Part shown: positions 15,864 through 24,274 of the stretch, piece after piece | Position numbering within the stretch: the first letter of the stretch is position 1 | How the letters are laid out: each line of letters opens with the position of its first letter | Virus record (IMG/VR): IMGVR_UViG_3300019886_000006 | Span: 1-58,136 of that record | Source of the DNA: a virus | Direction: 5' to 3' (one strand) | Length of the DNA: 58,136 bases | The notes under the pieces: generated by a model | The model's database searches: none | Told to the model about the DNA's origin: nothing | Seen by the model: only the letters and a program-made list of their open reading frames with translations | Position numbers and translations under genes: made by a program

Positions 15864-16565
15864 ATGGCTAATCGTAATTGGGCATCAGGCGGCAAAGTCT
15901 ACTCGATGCACGTCTCTCCGGTACTTCTTGACTGCAATTTCGTAGTCGATTCAACAAATGGTAATGGATTAGGAATTAGGAGCCTTAAAGGCCCCGCTAT
16001 CCAAAACGTTTTTATGCATACAACAGTCACCCCAGGAGCCGGTAATAATAACCTAAATGCTCCAAATGGAGTAGTAACTAACCCTAATCCTGCGGCTGGT
16101 ACTATTATTGTACAACTACAAGACAACTATAATCGCTCATTCTCTGGTTTTGATTCTAGAATCAGCCCTGTATCAGGTACTCCTCTTACGGCTACTACTG
16201 CTGGCACCCCAGTCATTATAGTAAGCCTTGGTACTGCAACACTTGCTCAATGGCAAGCCAAAGGTCTACCACTAGGTGTAACACCTGCTGTTGGTGTAGC
16301 ATTTTCTGCTACTGCAACTGGTACTATAGGTGGAGCTGCAACAGTAGAAATCGCCGCCGCTACAGGCACAGGAGTAGCCTCTATTGAGACTTTAGGTGAC
16401 CCTAATACTACTATAGCTCCAGACCAAACAGTAAGTCCTACAGGTGCTTATATCATCCTACAATGCCGTGACTATGCAGGTGCTATTGTAGCTCCAGCAG
16501 ACGGTAGTGTTATTAGTCTAGGTCTATATCTTAGTAATTCATCTATCTTAGTTCAAGGCGAATAA
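15864..16565 (+). CDS. Virion structural protein, 233 aa
   Basis: ATG 15864 follows AGAGGATATTT. The protein begins MANRNWASGGKVYSMHVSPV, with LLDCNFVVDSTNGNGLGIRS and later Gly/Thr/Ala-rich strands, and ends in a beta-rich SLGLYLSNSSILVQGE. This N-terminus is common in proteins encoded just after podovirus major capsid genes. A role as head decoration or head completion protein is likely but unproven. In this genome the accessory island separates it from the capsid gene. Confidence 0.8.
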   Translation: MANRNWASGGKVYSMHVSPVLLDCNFVVDSTNGNGLGIRSLKGPAIQNVFMHTTVTPGAGNNNLNAPNGVVTNPNPAAGTIIVQLQDNYNRSFSGFDSRISPVSGTPLTATTAGTPVIIVSLGTATLAQWQAKGLPLGVTPAVGVAFSATATGTIGGAATVEIAAATGTGVASIETLGDPNTTIAPDQTVSPTGAYIILQCRDYAGAIVAPADGSVISLGLYLSNSSILVQGE

Positions 16566-16589
16566 CTCCACTAATTACAAGGAGTTAGT

Positions 16590-17846
16590 ATGGCTGGAGC
16601 CCCAGGTATTCCTCAAGGGTTCTCGGTCCAAACCGGGAACCGAACAAATCTAATATCATGGTCGCTCTCAACAGGGGCGACTTCTTATACAATCCAACGT
16701 AGTCTAGATAATGTGACATTTACTGCATTGATCACTATTAGCGGTAGCCCATTAGCTACTAGCTATCTAGACAACGCAGTAATAGCAGGTACTCAGTATT
16801 GGTACAAAGTATGTGCTAGAAATACCGATTTTATAGGGAACGTATCATCAGGTTCTAACTCAATTACAGTAAGTAATACTGCTGGATTAGTGATAAATAC
16901 TTCTATAACAGGCCTAGGCATTCCTGATAATACCACGATAACTTCGGTAGTTAGCTCTACCCAATTCAATATATCTGCTGTAGCAACAGCTACAGGATTT
17001 ATGTTATTATCGAATAGCAACAGCCAATTTACAAGCTCTCAAGACATTGTTCCTACAGCTACAGGAGAGATGTCTTTAGGCCAGATCAGATTAATGTCTA
17101 GACAACGAGCAGATAGAGTTAATTCAAACTTCGTGACTGACTCCGAATGTAACCTTTATATCAATCAAGCCATGTTTGAATTATACGATTTGCTAGTTAC
17201 GACTTATGAAGACTACTTTATCGGAACTCCTATCCAATTCTCTACTGATGGTAATACCTTCCAATTCCCATTACCCGATGGTGCTACTACTTATATGAAT
17301 GGTATTAATACTAATACCACGATATTAGCCCCTCCACTCTATAAGTTAACTGGTGTAGATCTTGCTCTAAATAATGCTACTAATGCCTATGTAACTGTCA
17401 ATAAGTTCAACTTCATCGATAGAAATCGTTTTGTATACCCAAATACAGCTAGTACTATTTACGGTGTATTCAATATGCAATATAGAATGCTTGGTAGTAA
17501 TATTGAATTCATTCCTACGCCTACAGCAGGACAACAGATACGTCTTTGGTATATACCTAGAATGAATCAGCTTTTACAAGATACAGATATTACTACTCAA
17601 GGTATTTCTGGATGGATAGAGTATGTAATAGTTCGTACAGCTATATATATTTTAGCAAAAGAAGAAAGTGATATTTCTAATCTAGAACAACAACTAATCT
17701 TTCTTAAAACTAGGATCGAAGAATCAGCTTCTAATCGTGATGCAGGTCAACCAGATACTATCTCTGATACTAGATCAACTAGAGGCGGCGGATTTGGATC
17801 TGGCGGTTTTGGTTCGGGATGGAATGGAGGCTCAGCTGGCTGGTAA
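16590..17846 (+). CDS. Head-tail adaptor/tail protein with N-terminal fibronectin type III domain
   Basis: ACAAGGAG precedes ATG 16590. Residues 1-90 form a fibronectin III-like domain (GIPQGFSVQTGNRTNLISW, ATSYTIQRSLDNVTF, GTQYWYKVCARN). A short Ig-like or loop region follows. The remainder is an adaptor-type domain (EMSLGQIRLMSRQRADRV, LYINQAMFELYDLLV, QQIRLWYIPRMNQL), ending in a Gly-rich tail (GGGFGSGGFGSGWNGG). The adaptor part is typical of podovirus head-tail connectors; the Fn3 domain was probably added to reach the virion surface. Confidence 0.8.
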   Translation: MAGAPGIPQGFSVQTGNRTNLISWSLSTGATSYTIQRSLDNVTFTALITISGSPLATSYLDNAVIAGTQYWYKVCARNTDFIGNVSSGSNSITVSNTAGLVINTSITGLGIPDNTTITSVVSSTQFNISAVATATGFMLLSNSNSQFTSSQDIVPTATGEMSLGQIRLMSRQRADRVNSNFVTDSECNLYINQAMFELYDLLVTTYEDYFIGTPIQFSTDGNTFQFPLPDGATTYMNGINTNTTILAPPLYKLTGVDLALNNATNAYVTVNKFNFIDRNRFVYPNTASTIYGVFNMQYRMLGSNIEFIPTPTAGQQIRLWYIPRMNQLLQDTDITTQGISGWIEYVIVRTAIYILAKEESDISNLEQQLIFLKTRIEESASNRDAGQPDTISDTRSTRGGGFGSGGFGSGWNGGSAGW

Positions 17847-17905
17847 ATATTTGAAACTATTTAGTTTTATTAAGTCTACGTTGATGCAAATCAGCAGGTT
17901 AGTCA

Positions 17906-18202
17906 ATGGCTAATCTACCATTAAGACTTCCTATAGAGCAAATGCAAGTCAAATGGAGTTCTCAACTCAATCCTGTTATCTCTAACCCTGTAATTAATGG
18001 TCTTCAACTCACAAATATAAAGCTAACTACTGGTAATAACTCTGTGAATCATCTTTTAGGCCGCGACTTACAAGGCTGGATAATCGTAGGTATTAATGGT
18101 ATCTCAGATATCTATGATACCCAAGCCACAAATCAACTTCCTAAACTTACTCTTAACCTTGTTTCTAGTGCTGATGTAATCGTCTCACTTTGGGTCTACT
18201 AA
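17906..18202 (+). CDS. Small virion-associated protein, 98 aa
   Basis: The 98-residue beta-rich protein reads LPIEQMQVKWSSQLNPVI and NHLLGRDLQGWIIVGINGI, ending VIVSLWVY. The sequence pattern fits a small trimeric tail or fibre-associated domain seen in many podoviruses. Its stop overlaps the next start (TAATG). The 17847-17905 gap holds a weak hairpin and no clear ribosome-binding sequence. Confidence 0.7.
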   Translation: MANLPLRLPIEQMQVKWSSQLNPVISNPVINGLQLTNIKLTTGNNSVNHLLGRDLQGWIIVGINGISDIYDTQATNQLPKLTLNLVSSADVIVSLWVY

Positions 18203-19635
18203 TGGCTAATACAACTATAAGTCCTAATATGTCCCTTCCTTTACCAACTATAGGTCAAGATCCAGGTCCCGATTATGCATTGAATGTAAATGCTAGTTTG
18301 ACTTTGCTTGATCAGCATGATCATTCATTTGGTAAAGGTGTACAGATTACTCCTTCAGGCATGAATATCAATTCTACGTTGTCATTAAATAACAATATAT
18401 TGAGTATCGCACAAGCAGTTACATTCCAAGCCCAATCTGCCGCCTCTACATTACCACAAGGACTATCTGTAGCTCCGGGAGGAGAAAGTCCGCCTCAACA
18501 AGACTTGTTTTATACTCCTAATACAGGCATACCTATACAAATAACTAAGAATGGAATCGTTAATGCTACTGTGGCATCTATCCCAGGTGAGAGTTATGCA
18601 GCTGGTACCTTCTTTTGGACCCAAACCCAAGACTCTTTACCAACAAATCCAGCATCATTTGATATAGGTCAGATAACATTACGACCAAATATCTCCTCTA
18701 CATCATTCGGAGTTACTTTAGTTCCTCCTTCAACTTCTACATATAATTTTGTCTTTCCCGGTTCATTACCTGCTTCTACTAAATTTTTAACTATAGATAA
18801 TGCCGGTAATGTAGGAGATAATACAGATGTAGATAATTCTACGATAGTTATAACCAGTAATACAATAAAAGTACCTTCAGGCGGTATAACTACTACTCAA
18901 ATAGCAAATCAAGGTGTTCAGACTGCTAATATCCAAGACGGCGCTGTTACTCAAGTCAAACGTGCTCCTTTAGGTATACAGGTATCAAGACAGTTCAGCT
19001 TTAATAAAACTATAGCTAGTTCTACAGGGTCTACATTAACATCAGATATAACTGTGAATTCATTTTCTTCTCCTAATATAACAATAGGAGGGCCTTCTCC
19101 AGCAGCTCAACAAGTATCTGTTAATGATCCTGTAACATTTACTACTTCAGGGACTTTACCATCAGGTATAGTATTAGGAGTCACGTATTTTGTTCTTACA
19201 GCGAGTTCTATAACCCACATAATCACTATCTCTGCAACTATGGGCGGGGCTACCTTGACATTCACTGGTGCTGGAACAGGTGTTGCTACAGCCCATTTCA
19301 ATAATGTTTTAGTCAATATACCATCTACAGGAAGGCCTATTGCTATATCATTCCAAGCAGGATTCCAAGGAAGTGCATCTATAGATCTTAACTCTGGATC
19401 TAGTACAAATGGTTTTCAACTCCAAGTAATAAAAACACTTCCTACTGTCGCGGTAATAGCTACTATACAAACCGGAACTAATACTAGCTTAGATTTCGTG
19501 GCTCCTTCTGCTTATAATACGATAGACTACAATACAACAATAGATAACTACCAGTATCAATTAGGCGTATTTAATGCAGCTGGGGTATCTATTACTGCAA
19601 CTATTACAGGCGTTTTAGTAGCATATGAGTTATAA
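18202..19635 (+). CDS. Tail fibre-like structural protein, 477 aa
   Basis: ATG 18202, overlapping the preceding TAA, is preferred to an upstream in-frame ATG at 18190. The protein begins MANTTISPNMSLPLPTIGQD, continues with DYALNVNASLTLLDQHDHSF, which is the usual head of fibre proteins, and then Ser/Thr/Gly-rich beta-repeats (TKFLTIDNAGNVGDNTDV, GGITTTQIANQGVQTANI). The second half contains a Thr/Gly-rich beta domain. It is probably a short fibre or tail appendage. Confidence 0.75.
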   Translation: MANTTISPNMSLPLPTIGQDPGPDYALNVNASLTLLDQHDHSFGKGVQITPSGMNINSTLSLNNNILSIAQAVTFQAQSAASTLPQGLSVAPGGESPPQQDLFYTPNTGIPIQITKNGIVNATVASIPGESYAAGTFFWTQTQDSLPTNPASFDIGQITLRPNISSTSFGVTLVPPSTSTYNFVFPGSLPASTKFLTIDNAGNVGDNTDVDNSTIVITSNTIKVPSGGITTTQIANQGVQTANIQDGAVTQVKRAPLGIQVSRQFSFNKTIASSTGSTLTSDITVNSFSSPNITIGGPSPAAQQVSVNDPVTFTTSGTLPSGIVLGVTYFVLTASSITHIITISATMGGATLTFTGAGTGVATAHFNNVLVNIPSTGRPIAISFQAGFQGSASIDLNSGSSTNGFQLQVIKTLPTVAVIATIQTGTNTSLDFVAPSAYNTIDYNTTIDNYQYQLGVFNAAGVSITATITGVLVAYEL

Positions 19636-22600
19636 TGGCTTTAAATAAACAAACAGTTAACATTTCGTTCGGCAAGGGAATCGAGACTAAGACAGACCCT
19701 AATCAGATCCCATTAGACTCATTTCTCGCATTACATAACTCTGTATTTACTACTACTAATCGTCTTACTAAACGTAATGGATTCTCGAATATAACTACTC
19801 TCCCAAATCTATTTCTTTCTACTAACCTTACTACTCTATCAGATAATTTAATAGCTACAGGCTCTAATTTATATGCATTTTCTGAAGACACAAACCAATG
19901 GTATAATAAAGGCCTTACTCAGCCGATTCAACTCTCTACATTACCTATAGTCAGGGCATCTACATCTCAAGTATCTCCAGATGTAGCAGTAGCAGCAAAT
20001 GGGCTTATATGTACTGTTTATGTAGATAATGGTGTTTCTTACTACCAAGTATCAGATTCTAGGACTGGGACTCAAATCCAATCTCGTACTGCTTTAGAAT
20101 CTACAGCTACTAATCCAAGAGTATTTTTACTTGGAGTTCATTTCGTTATAACATACATGGCTACTATAGGATCAACTCCTACATTAAGATATATTGCAAT
20201 GCTGACTAATAATATTCCTACAGCTTCAGCCCCTATAACTATTAGTTCATCTGTGTCAGCTATTACTGACGGATATGATGGTTTTATAGTAAATAACTCA
20301 TTATACTTAGCTTGGTCTGCTTCTTCGTCTTCTGTAGAAGCTACATTCATGACATCTGCATTAAATATTGCTACCCCTGTATCTGTAGTTACTACTAATA
20401 CCCAGCAATTCATGAGTGTTACAGCTGATACAGATAATTTAAGGATATATATAACTTATTGGTCATTTAATACAGCTGTTACAGCAAGTAACTCGTTTAC
20501 TTATTCACTTTCGCCTGTTATGACTACTACATCTCCTACAGGAAGTTTATCAGATGATGTAAAAGAATTAACATCCATTGTATTCAATGGAGTATTAAAT
20601 ATATTTGTGCAAGTAAGAAATGTCTATTCTTCTACAACTATTCGTTCTGATCTTATTTTTACATCTACTATAACTCCCCCTGCAACTGTAGGGGCTGGAA
20701 CTCCTACAGCATGGCAAATACTTCTTAGATCTGTAGGATTAGCTTCTAAGCCTTTTATACAAGGTGATACTATTTACATGATATCAACTTATGGAGAGCC
20801 TCCAACAGATTCTCCTCAGACATCTAATGAGCCTACATATTTTCTTATAGATAGTATAGGAAATGTTTATATGCGTTTAGCTCCTACTAATGGCGGGGGT
20901 TACGCGGCATCTCAAGTCCTACCAACCGTTAGTCTAAGTAATGGAAACTATTATACTCCTTATTTAATAAAAGACTTTCTAGCAACTGTAAATAAAACTA
21001 CTAACCCAGGACAACCAACAAGTGCTATATACACACAAACTGGTATAAATCTTGCACAATTCACTATAAATAATACAGGTCAGTATTCGAATGAAATAGC
21101 TGGGGCCTTGCATTTAACAGGAGGCCAACTTTGGGAGTTCGATGGTGTAAAGCCAGTAGAGCATGGATTTCAACTCTACCCTGAAAATATATCATCTACA
21201 ACTAATATAGTCGGTGGATTTTTAACCTCTCAACTTTATAACTATGTATTTACATATGAATGGACTGATAATGCTGGTAATTTGCATCGTAGTGCTCCTA
21301 GTATACCTTTATCAATAACTACTACAGGATCAGGTAATACAAGTTCTAATACATTATTAGTTCCTACTCTTAGGCTGACATATAAACAACCAACACCTAT
21401 GGTATTGGCCACATTGCCTCTAGGAGCACCTACAGTTAATCCTATACGTATAGTAGGATATAGATGGTCCACGGCTCAACAAGTTTACTATCAATTTACT
21501 AGTCTTACATCTCCTGTAATGAATAGGCCGGATTTAGATGTAGTAAGCATAACAGATACACAATCAGACTCTCAAATACTGGGTAATGTAATTCTTTATA
21601 CTACTGGTGGAGTTATAGAGGATATAGCAGCTCCAGCATCAATAGCATCTGCTTTGTTTGATAATAGACTTTGGCTAGTAGATGCCGAAGACCGGAACTT
21701 ACTATGGTATAGTAAACAAGTAATCGAAAATGTGCCTGTAGAAATGTCAGATCTATTGACTATTTTTGTGGCTCCTACTTCTGGTGCACAAGGGTCTACA
21801 GGATCTATATCTGCTTTAAGTGCAATGGATGATAAACTCATCATTTTTAAGAAAGATGCTATTTACTATATCAACGGTGTTGGTCCTGATAACACAGGGG
21901 CAAATAGTTCTTATTCTGATCCTATCTTTATTACCTCTACTGTAGGTACTATTTTACCTAATTCTATTGTTCTTACGCCTAATGGACTTATGTTTCAATC
22001 CGATAAAGGTATATGGTTATTAGGAAGAGACCTCAGCTCTAGTTATATCGGTAGCCCTGTAGAGAGTTTTACTAGCTCAGCTACAGTATTATCTGCTAAA
22101 GCAATACCAAGTACAAACCAAGTTCGATTCATACTAGACAACAACATGACTTTGATGTATGATTATTTCCAAGGACAGTGGGGTACACATAGTAATATAG
22201 GGGCGATATCTAGTACATTGTATCAATCAGCCCACACTTACTTAAATTCGAATGGACAAATATTCAAAGAAACTCCTAATATGTTCCTTGATGGCTCTAG
22301 CCCTGTTTTGCTGTCTCTTACTACTGCTTGGATCAATGTAGCAGGACTTCAAGGATTTGAGCGTTTTTATTTCGGGTATTTATTAGGTAGCTATTTTACG
22401 CCATTTACATTGGACTTGAATATCTCGTATAACTACCAGAATGGCTCTCAGCAGAACATCAAGATCATCCCTAATAACTATGCTCCTAACTGGGGCGGTG
22501 AGGCTCTATGGGGCTCTGGAGGCCCTTGGGGCGGTAGTAAATCAGGAAATGTATTCGAGGCTCGTTTCTTTCCAGAAAAACAGAAATGTGAGAGTTTTCA

Positions 22601-22742
22601 AATCTCAATAACAGAAGTCTATGACTCATCGTTAGGAGTTTCTCCGGGTCAAGGTCTTTCTATATCAGGACTGGCTTTAGTAATAGGAACTAAAAAAGGT
22701 TATAGAACTCAATCAGCTGGAAGATCATTTGGATCTAATTAA
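19635..22742 (+). CDS. Large tail protein, stabilization/tubular type, 1035 aa
   Basis: The N-terminus MALNKQTVNISFGKGIETKT, with DPNQIPLDSFLALHNSVF and RLTKRNGF, is the form seen in podovirus tail tube and DNA-stabilization proteins. Beta-propeller-like repeats follow. A conserved late segment has LWYSKQVIENVPVEMSDL, DDKLIIFKKDAIYYI and DKGIWLLGRDLSSSYIG. It probably closes the portal channel or forms the tail tube wall. Its start overlaps the previous stop by 1 nt. Confidence 0.8.
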   Translation: MALNKQTVNISFGKGIETKTDPNQIPLDSFLALHNSVFTTTNRLTKRNGFSNITTLPNLFLSTNLTTLSDNLIATGSNLYAFSEDTNQWYNKGLTQPIQLSTLPIVRASTSQVSPDVAVAANGLICTVYVDNGVSYYQVSDSRTGTQIQSRTALESTATNPRVFLLGVHFVITYMATIGSTPTLRYIAMLTNNIPTASAPITISSSVSAITDGYDGFIVNNSLYLAWSASSSSVEATFMTSALNIATPVSVVTTNTQQFMSVTADTDNLRIYITYWSFNTAVTASNSFTYSLSPVMTTTSPTGSLSDDVKELTSIVFNGVLNIFVQVRNVYSSTTIRSDLIFTSTITPPATVGAGTPTAWQILLRSVGLASKPFIQGDTIYMISTYGEPPTDSPQTSNEPTYFLIDSIGNVYMRLAPTNGGGYAASQVLPTVSLSNGNYYTPYLIKDFLATVNKTTNPGQPTSAIYTQTGINLAQFTINNTGQYSNEIAGALHLTGGQLWEFDGVKPVEHGFQLYPENISSTTNIVGGFLTSQLYNYVFTYEWTDNAGNLHRSAPSIPLSITTTGSGNTSSNTLLVPTLRLTYKQPTPMVLATLPLGAPTVNPIRIVGYRWSTAQQVYYQFTSLTSPVMNRPDLDVVSITDTQSDSQILGNVILYTTGGVIEDIAAPASIASALFDNRLWLVDAEDRNLLWYSKQVIENVPVEMSDLLTIFVAPTSGAQGSTGSISALSAMDDKLIIFKKDAIYYINGVGPDNTGANSSYSDPIFITSTVGTILPNSIVLTPNGLMFQSDKGIWLLGRDLSSSYIGSPVESFTSSATVLSAKAIPSTNQVRFILDNNMTLMYDYFQGQWGTHSNIGAISSTLYQSAHTYLNSNGQIFKETPNMFLDGSSPVLLSLTTAWINVAGLQGFERFYFGYLLGSYFTPFTLDLNISYNYQNGSQQNIKIIPNNYAPNWGGEALWGSGGPWGGSKSGNVFEARFFPEKQKCESFQISITEVYDSSLGVSPGQGLSISGLALVIGTKKGYRTQSAGRSFGSN

Positions 22743-22893
22743 TTTTAGTCCCACTACGGTTTATCATTTTACCAAAAAGCCAAGGCCCAAAATCAGGTTT
22801 AAAATATTCAATAGGTCTTTGCCATCTTAACCCAGTAAACTTATAAAGCAAATCAAACGTTTCCCAAATAAAAACATATATATTGTATTTCAT
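22735..22893 (-). CDS. Small leftward protein, 52 aa
   Basis: A minus-strand frame from ATG 22893 to TAG 22735 encodes an aromatic-rich protein (MKYNIYVFIWETFDLLYKFT, EYFKPDFGPWLFGKM). It fills the gap between the tail gene and the GNAT gene and overlaps the tail gene end by 8 nt. There is no ribosome-binding sequence, but a TTGCTA-N17-TATCCT promoter ends 6 nt before the ATG. That is the leaderless arrangement seen at other lone genes, which raises confidence in this ORF. Confidence 0.5.
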   Translation of the reverse strand: MKYNIYVFIWETFDLLYKFTGLRWQRPIEYFKPDFGPWLFGKMINRSGTKIN

Positions 22894-22899
22894 ATTTAT

Positions 22900-22928
22900 A
22901 GGATAGCACTTGTCATTACAGATAGCAA
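22900..22928 (-). promoter_or_regulatory. Leftward sigma70-type promoter, leaderless spacing
   Basis: On the minus strand TTGCTA (22928-22923) and TATCCT (22905-22900) are spaced by 17 nt; ATG 22893 follows after 6 nt. Each box matches the consensus at 4/6. It overlaps the beginning of the GNAT gene on the other strand. Confidence 0.4.
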
Positions 22929-23329
22929 AAGAAATAGAAGTAGTCCCATTTAAATACGCCCATTTACCATTACTTTTAGAGATGCTAACAGATCAAAATA
23001 CTCCTTGGGCAACCAAAGTATCAATGAAATCCTTGCCTAAGATAGGGTACATAGCGTTACTAAACAAACAGCCTGTAGCAGCAGGATTTCTTCGTAGAGT
23101 CGAATGCGATGAAGTAGCTCAAATCGATTGTCTTACTTCTAATCCTTGGTTCGGAAGTATTATAAGACACGCAGCTATAACAAATGTAGTAAATCGTTTA
23201 ATAGAAGATGCTAAATTATTGAAACTCCAAGGAATAATAGCTTTTACTAAAGACCTTGGAGTATTATCTAGGGCTAAAGAACTAGGTTTTCAACAAAATG
23301 ATGAGAAACTCGTAGTTCTTAAGTTATAG
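22910..23329 (+). CDS. GNAT-family acetyltransferase-like protein
   Basis: The start is TTG 22910 after ATAGGATAGCAC. The 139-residue protein has YIALLNKQPVAAGFLRRVEC (central strands), then IDCLTSNPWFGSIIRHAAI and a C-terminal AKELGFQQNDEKLVVLKL, as in GNAT folds. The R/QxxGxG loop is not clear. Small GNAT genes after tail genes are common in podoviruses. Substrate unknown. Confidence 0.65.
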   Translation: MSLQIAKEIEVVPFKYAHLPLLLEMLTDQNTPWATKVSMKSLPKIGYIALLNKQPVAAGFLRRVECDEVAQIDCLTSNPWFGSIIRHAAITNVVNRLIEDAKLLKLQGIIAFTKDLGVLSRAKELGFQQNDEKLVVLKL

Positions 23330-23335
23330 TTGATA

Positions 23336-23533
23336 TTACTTATCTCTTCCAATAATATACGCCGATAGAATCGTATCTATAACGAATATCTCGCCATATG
23401 TAGATATAAGATTGTCCATAGATCTAATAACAGCTGATTCTGGGATTAAATTTTGAAAAGGCGTTTCTACCAAATCACCTAAATTATTTTCATTTGGAAA
23501 CTCTAGTTCTTCTAAAAACTTTTTACTGTTCAT
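23336..23533 (-). CDS. Hypothetical protein, 65 aa, paralog of the frameshifted 15086 gene
   Basis: AGGAGATATT precedes ATG 23533. The protein reads MNSKKFLEELEFPNENNLGD, then LVETPFQNLIPESAVIRSMD and NLISTYGEIFVIDTILSAY. It is the intact version of the 15086 gene and shows what the A10 tract there should encode. Acidic, helical, function unknown. Convergent with the GNAT gene. Confidence 0.7.
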   Translation of the reverse strand: MNSKKFLEELEFPNENNLGDLVETPFQNLIPESAVIRSMDNLISTYGEIFVIDTILSAYIIGRDK

Positions 23534-23545
23534 AATATCTCCTGT

Positions 23546-23596
23546 TTATTTTAATGCTTTAATCCATTTAGAAATATCTTTTTTATTGACTTTCAT
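23546..23596 (-). CDS. Micro-ORF, 16 aa
   Basis: ATG 23596 overlaps the previous TGA (ATGA), with AAAGGA about 7 nt upstream. It encodes MKVNKKDISKWIKALK. The overlap and ribosome-binding sequence make translation plausible, but the peptide is very short and may be the remains of a longer gene. Confidence 0.35.
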   Translation of the reverse strand: MKVNKKDISKWIKALK

Positions 23597-23724
23597 ATCA
23601 TTCCTTTGTTAATAAACCATCTAGTCTTTAGTATACCTGAAGACTCTACCCATTCAAGTTTAATCCTATTACCGTCAATCTCTATAACCTTAAAGGTATA
23701 AGGCCCTATTTTAATCGCGCTCAT
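23593..23724 (-). CDS. Small beta-rich protein, 43 aa
   Basis: ATG 23724 overlaps the stop of the 23721-24086 gene (ATGA). The 43 residues (MSAIKIGPYTFKVIEIDGNR, LEWVESSGILKTRWFINKGM) look like a tiny barrel, similar in size to the GDxV proteins but without the VIYG tag. Function unknown. Confidence 0.5.
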   Translation of the reverse strand: MSAIKIGPYTFKVIEIDGNRIKLEWVESSGILKTRWFINKGMI

Positions 23725-24086
23725 GAATCACTCATCCGGTCATGTGCAGCATCTACTAGTGATGCTTGTTTATCCGCTGACCATGATCCATCATCGAATT
23801 GAGTCAATAACTCAGATAAATCATCTAAATCTAGATTATCAAGTTTGAAATCCACTAGGACTTCATTTCTACCGACTAAAGTAGCATTCAAGATCTGTGC
23901 CATCGGAATATCATCATCCCATTCAATTTCAAATTCTCCGAAAATCTCGATTTCTAGGCCTAAAGCAGCTTGAATAGCATTGAATCCTAACATTTCTAGT
24001 ATAACAGGGCTAAGATCGATACCCATGATTTTACCTGTAAATTCATAGTATTTTACTTTAGTTAATTCTACTTTAATGTTTTTCAT
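23721..24086 (-). CDS. Acidic hypothetical protein, 121 aa
   Basis: AAAGGAG precedes ATG 24086. The protein has a beta-rich start (MKNIKVELTKVKYYEFTGKI) and a very acidic middle and end (EIEIFGEFEIEWDDDIP, DNLDLDDLSELLTQFDDG). It heads a short leftward operon with the next three small genes. A TATATA element lies about 30 nt upstream. No family recognised. Confidence 0.65.
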   Translation of the reverse strand: MKNIKVELTKVKYYEFTGKIMGIDLSPVILEMLGFNAIQAALGLEIEIFGEFEIEWDDDIPMAQILNATLVGRNEVLVDFKLDNLDLDDLSELLTQFDDGSWSADKQASLVDAAHDRMSDS

Positions 24087-24155
24087 CTGGACTCCTTTGT
24101 TATGTTCTATATAGCTTATCGGGGTAATCTAACAGAACTTTAGGATTATTTCAAT

Positions 24156-24219
24156 TAATTGTGTCTTATAATGCACCAAATACCTAATAATTGTGTCTTA
24201 TAATGCACCAAATACCTAA
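24156..24219 (+). repeat. Perfect 32-bp tandem duplication ahead of phage promoter 3
   Basis: Two identical 32-nt copies (24156-24187 and 24188-24219) each contain a TATAAT box and end CACCAAATACCTAA. That ending is the left part of the phage promoter site, completed only after the second copy. The first copy therefore carries a truncated site (CCTAATAATTG). Confidence 0.85.
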
Positions 24220-24232
24220 TACGCTATATTAA
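24215..24232 (+). promoter_or_regulatory. Phage-type promoter site 3
   Basis: CCTAATACGCTATATTAA, the same 18 nt as sites 1 and 2, opens the ejection-protein block. It is followed by AGCCTGTAGTTACGGCC and AGAAGAGGTTTAG before ATG 24275. The preceding 32-bp unit is duplicated. Confidence 0.75.
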
Positions 24233-24274
24233 GCCTGTAGTTACGGCCTAATTCAACCAATAGAAGAGGTTTAG

